A stretch of DNA of 62,000 nucleotides from Branchiostoma floridae (taxonomy: Eukaryota > Chordata > Leptocardii > Amphioxiformes > Branchiostomatidae). A model generated the notes under the pieces. It did not search any database. It saw nothing but the letters and a program-made list of their open reading frames with translations, and was not told where the DNA came from. Both the position numbers and the translations under genes were made by a program. The stretch spans positions 14,178,405 to 14,240,404 of the forward strand of contig NC_049980.1 of NCBI RefSeq assembly GCF_000003815.2, in the 5' to 3' direction. Every line of letters begins with the position of its first letter. The first letter of the stretch is position 1. Positions 60,921-62,000 of the stretch are shown here, piece after piece.

Positions 60921-62000
60921 TTTGCAGATGAAAAAGATAACCATCATATCGACCGAAAACAAATGTTAGACTGAAATCGCTGTCATTTTGATAACCACTT
61001 CAGATCGCATTTGATTATTTGACATTTATCGGCTCTCAGATAATCATATGCTAGGATTTGATCCATACTTTCCTGATCAGAAGACATACATTTATATGGA
61101 TAACTGCCATAGTCAGATACTTCGTGAAGCAGCAGCACAATGATCGACATGGCAACAGTGACGACAGGCGATCGGTTTATGAATTGCAGTTTCGGCGTAT
61201 GCTGCACGTACCACGGCAACACAAAAGGGCTTCCTTCACCCAGTTAGACTTGTCTTGTGTGACCCTTGGTTTTACAATTGCAATATGATGCATGTGAATA
61301 TAATAACGTGTAAAGACTACAAACACACAAAACCTCCGTCAGAATTTTCCTGTCAGCTTTTCTTGTAGCTAATCATTCAATGAGCATTTTGGTTACAAAT
61401 GCGTACTTGTAGGTCACATAATAGGAAATGTACCACAATGTGATTCGGTCCTTCGTTGGGTGGAGTCAGGGGACTGTACTGTGGGTCGATCCTATATGGT
61501 CCCGCCTCCACCCTCATCAAAATGTAGACATTCAAGAAAGAAGATGGTCATGCAGCGACTCTCTCATTGGTAAAATGCAAATATTTGACGGTCATGCAGC
61601 CACTCTCTCATTGGTAAAACCAAGGCCATTGGTTGCATTGCTGATTGTGTTTGATAGACAAGTTATCAGGAGCGGCCTAAGCCTATTCTCCAAGCAGCGG
61701 TTGGGTCGCGCGGAGATAGTAATAGTCGGAATTTCAAATGGTTCGCTCCCCTCTTCTACTACCTCCGCGACCGTCCAACCTCTTTTTGGGGAATAGCATT
61801 ATCCAACGTGATGGATGATGTGCAGGGTAGATCCATCCTAAAGGTGGGTTCACACTTTTGTATATATTCAAGTCCTTATGGAGTTCTTAGCCTCGACTAG
61901 GCTCCACAGATCACTGTCAAAATTGTAGAAATTGGGCATATATAGAATCCCGCTGCGTGTCACCGATCTTGTGCCCTTGGGAAAGGCACTTTACACGGAT
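60921..62000. other. 3' flank without a recognised gene
   Basis: Contains a short direct duplication (GGTCATGCAGCGACTCTCTC-like, 61544 and 61591), a MITE fragment near 61250 and the MITE at 61683. The 122-residue frame at 61428-61796 is made of these repeats. Confidence 0.5.
61683..61796. mobile_element. 114-bp MITE in 3' flank
   Basis: Inverted ends of about 43 bp: CTATTCTCCAAGCAGCGGTT at left, mirrored by AACCTCTTTTTGGGGAATAG at right. Confidence 0.65.

Noticed and set aside
61428-61796. 122-residue frame in the 3' flank
   Set aside because: Composed of a short direct duplication and a MITE with inverted ends; no protein family.

Overview
The window is animal genomic DNA. It is intron-rich, has three assembly gaps, and is packed with short inverted-repeat elements. 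Gene content, domain grammar and the dense MITE population fit a lancelet (amphioxus, Branchiostoma-like) best; this is inference, and another invertebrate deuterostome is not excluded. No viral, bacterial or CRISPR content is seen.

One plus-strand gene fills almost everything. I could chain 39 coding exons from 1483 to a stop at 59728. Every junction I checked uses GT-AG, and all but one keep compatible phases (the exception is exon 15 to exon 16). The gene is an adhesion G-protein-coupled receptor whose 5' end lies outside the window. Visible order: FN3 (partly in a gap), FN3, Ig, FN3, FN3, a Ser/Thr/Pro-rich hinge, Ig, Ig, hormone-receptor domain (HormR), GAIN domain with a GPS cleavage site, seven transmembrane helices, and a long cytoplasmic tail ending in a class I PDZ-ligand-like YSDI. 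About 5.2 kb of coding sequence (roughly 1,730 residues) is visible. The FN3/Ig half looks like an L1CAM/contactin-type adhesion molecule; the Ig-Ig-HormR-GAIN-7TM half looks like a standard adhesion GPCR. I see no second gene on either strand.

Layout: 1-1482 is a three-copy ~255-bp tandem repeat plus AT-rich sequence. 1483-8204 is the FN3/Ig block. 9053-9617 is the hinge. 9888-12298 is Ig-Ig-HormR. 12429-28596 is GAIN/GPS. 31284-50555 is 7TM. 51027-59728 is the tail. 59729-62000 is 3' UTR and flank. Introns hold most of the DNA and many transposons. They include a 484-bp long-TIR element with a perfect 9-bp target duplication, two related hAT-like elements with 8-bp duplications (one nested in another inverted-repeat element), a tRNA-derived SINE split by a MITE, a seven-copy ~220-bp MITE family, and a ~4.4-kb block in the 5-kb tail intron carrying two different satellite arrays between what look like inverted ends.

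How the parts should work together (family knowledge plus inference): the FN3/Ig ectodomain binds ligands or neighbouring cells, the GAIN domain self-cleaves at the GPS, and exposure of the segment after the cut activates the 7TM bundle. The tail, built of phase-0 exons, offers splice variants and a PDZ contact.
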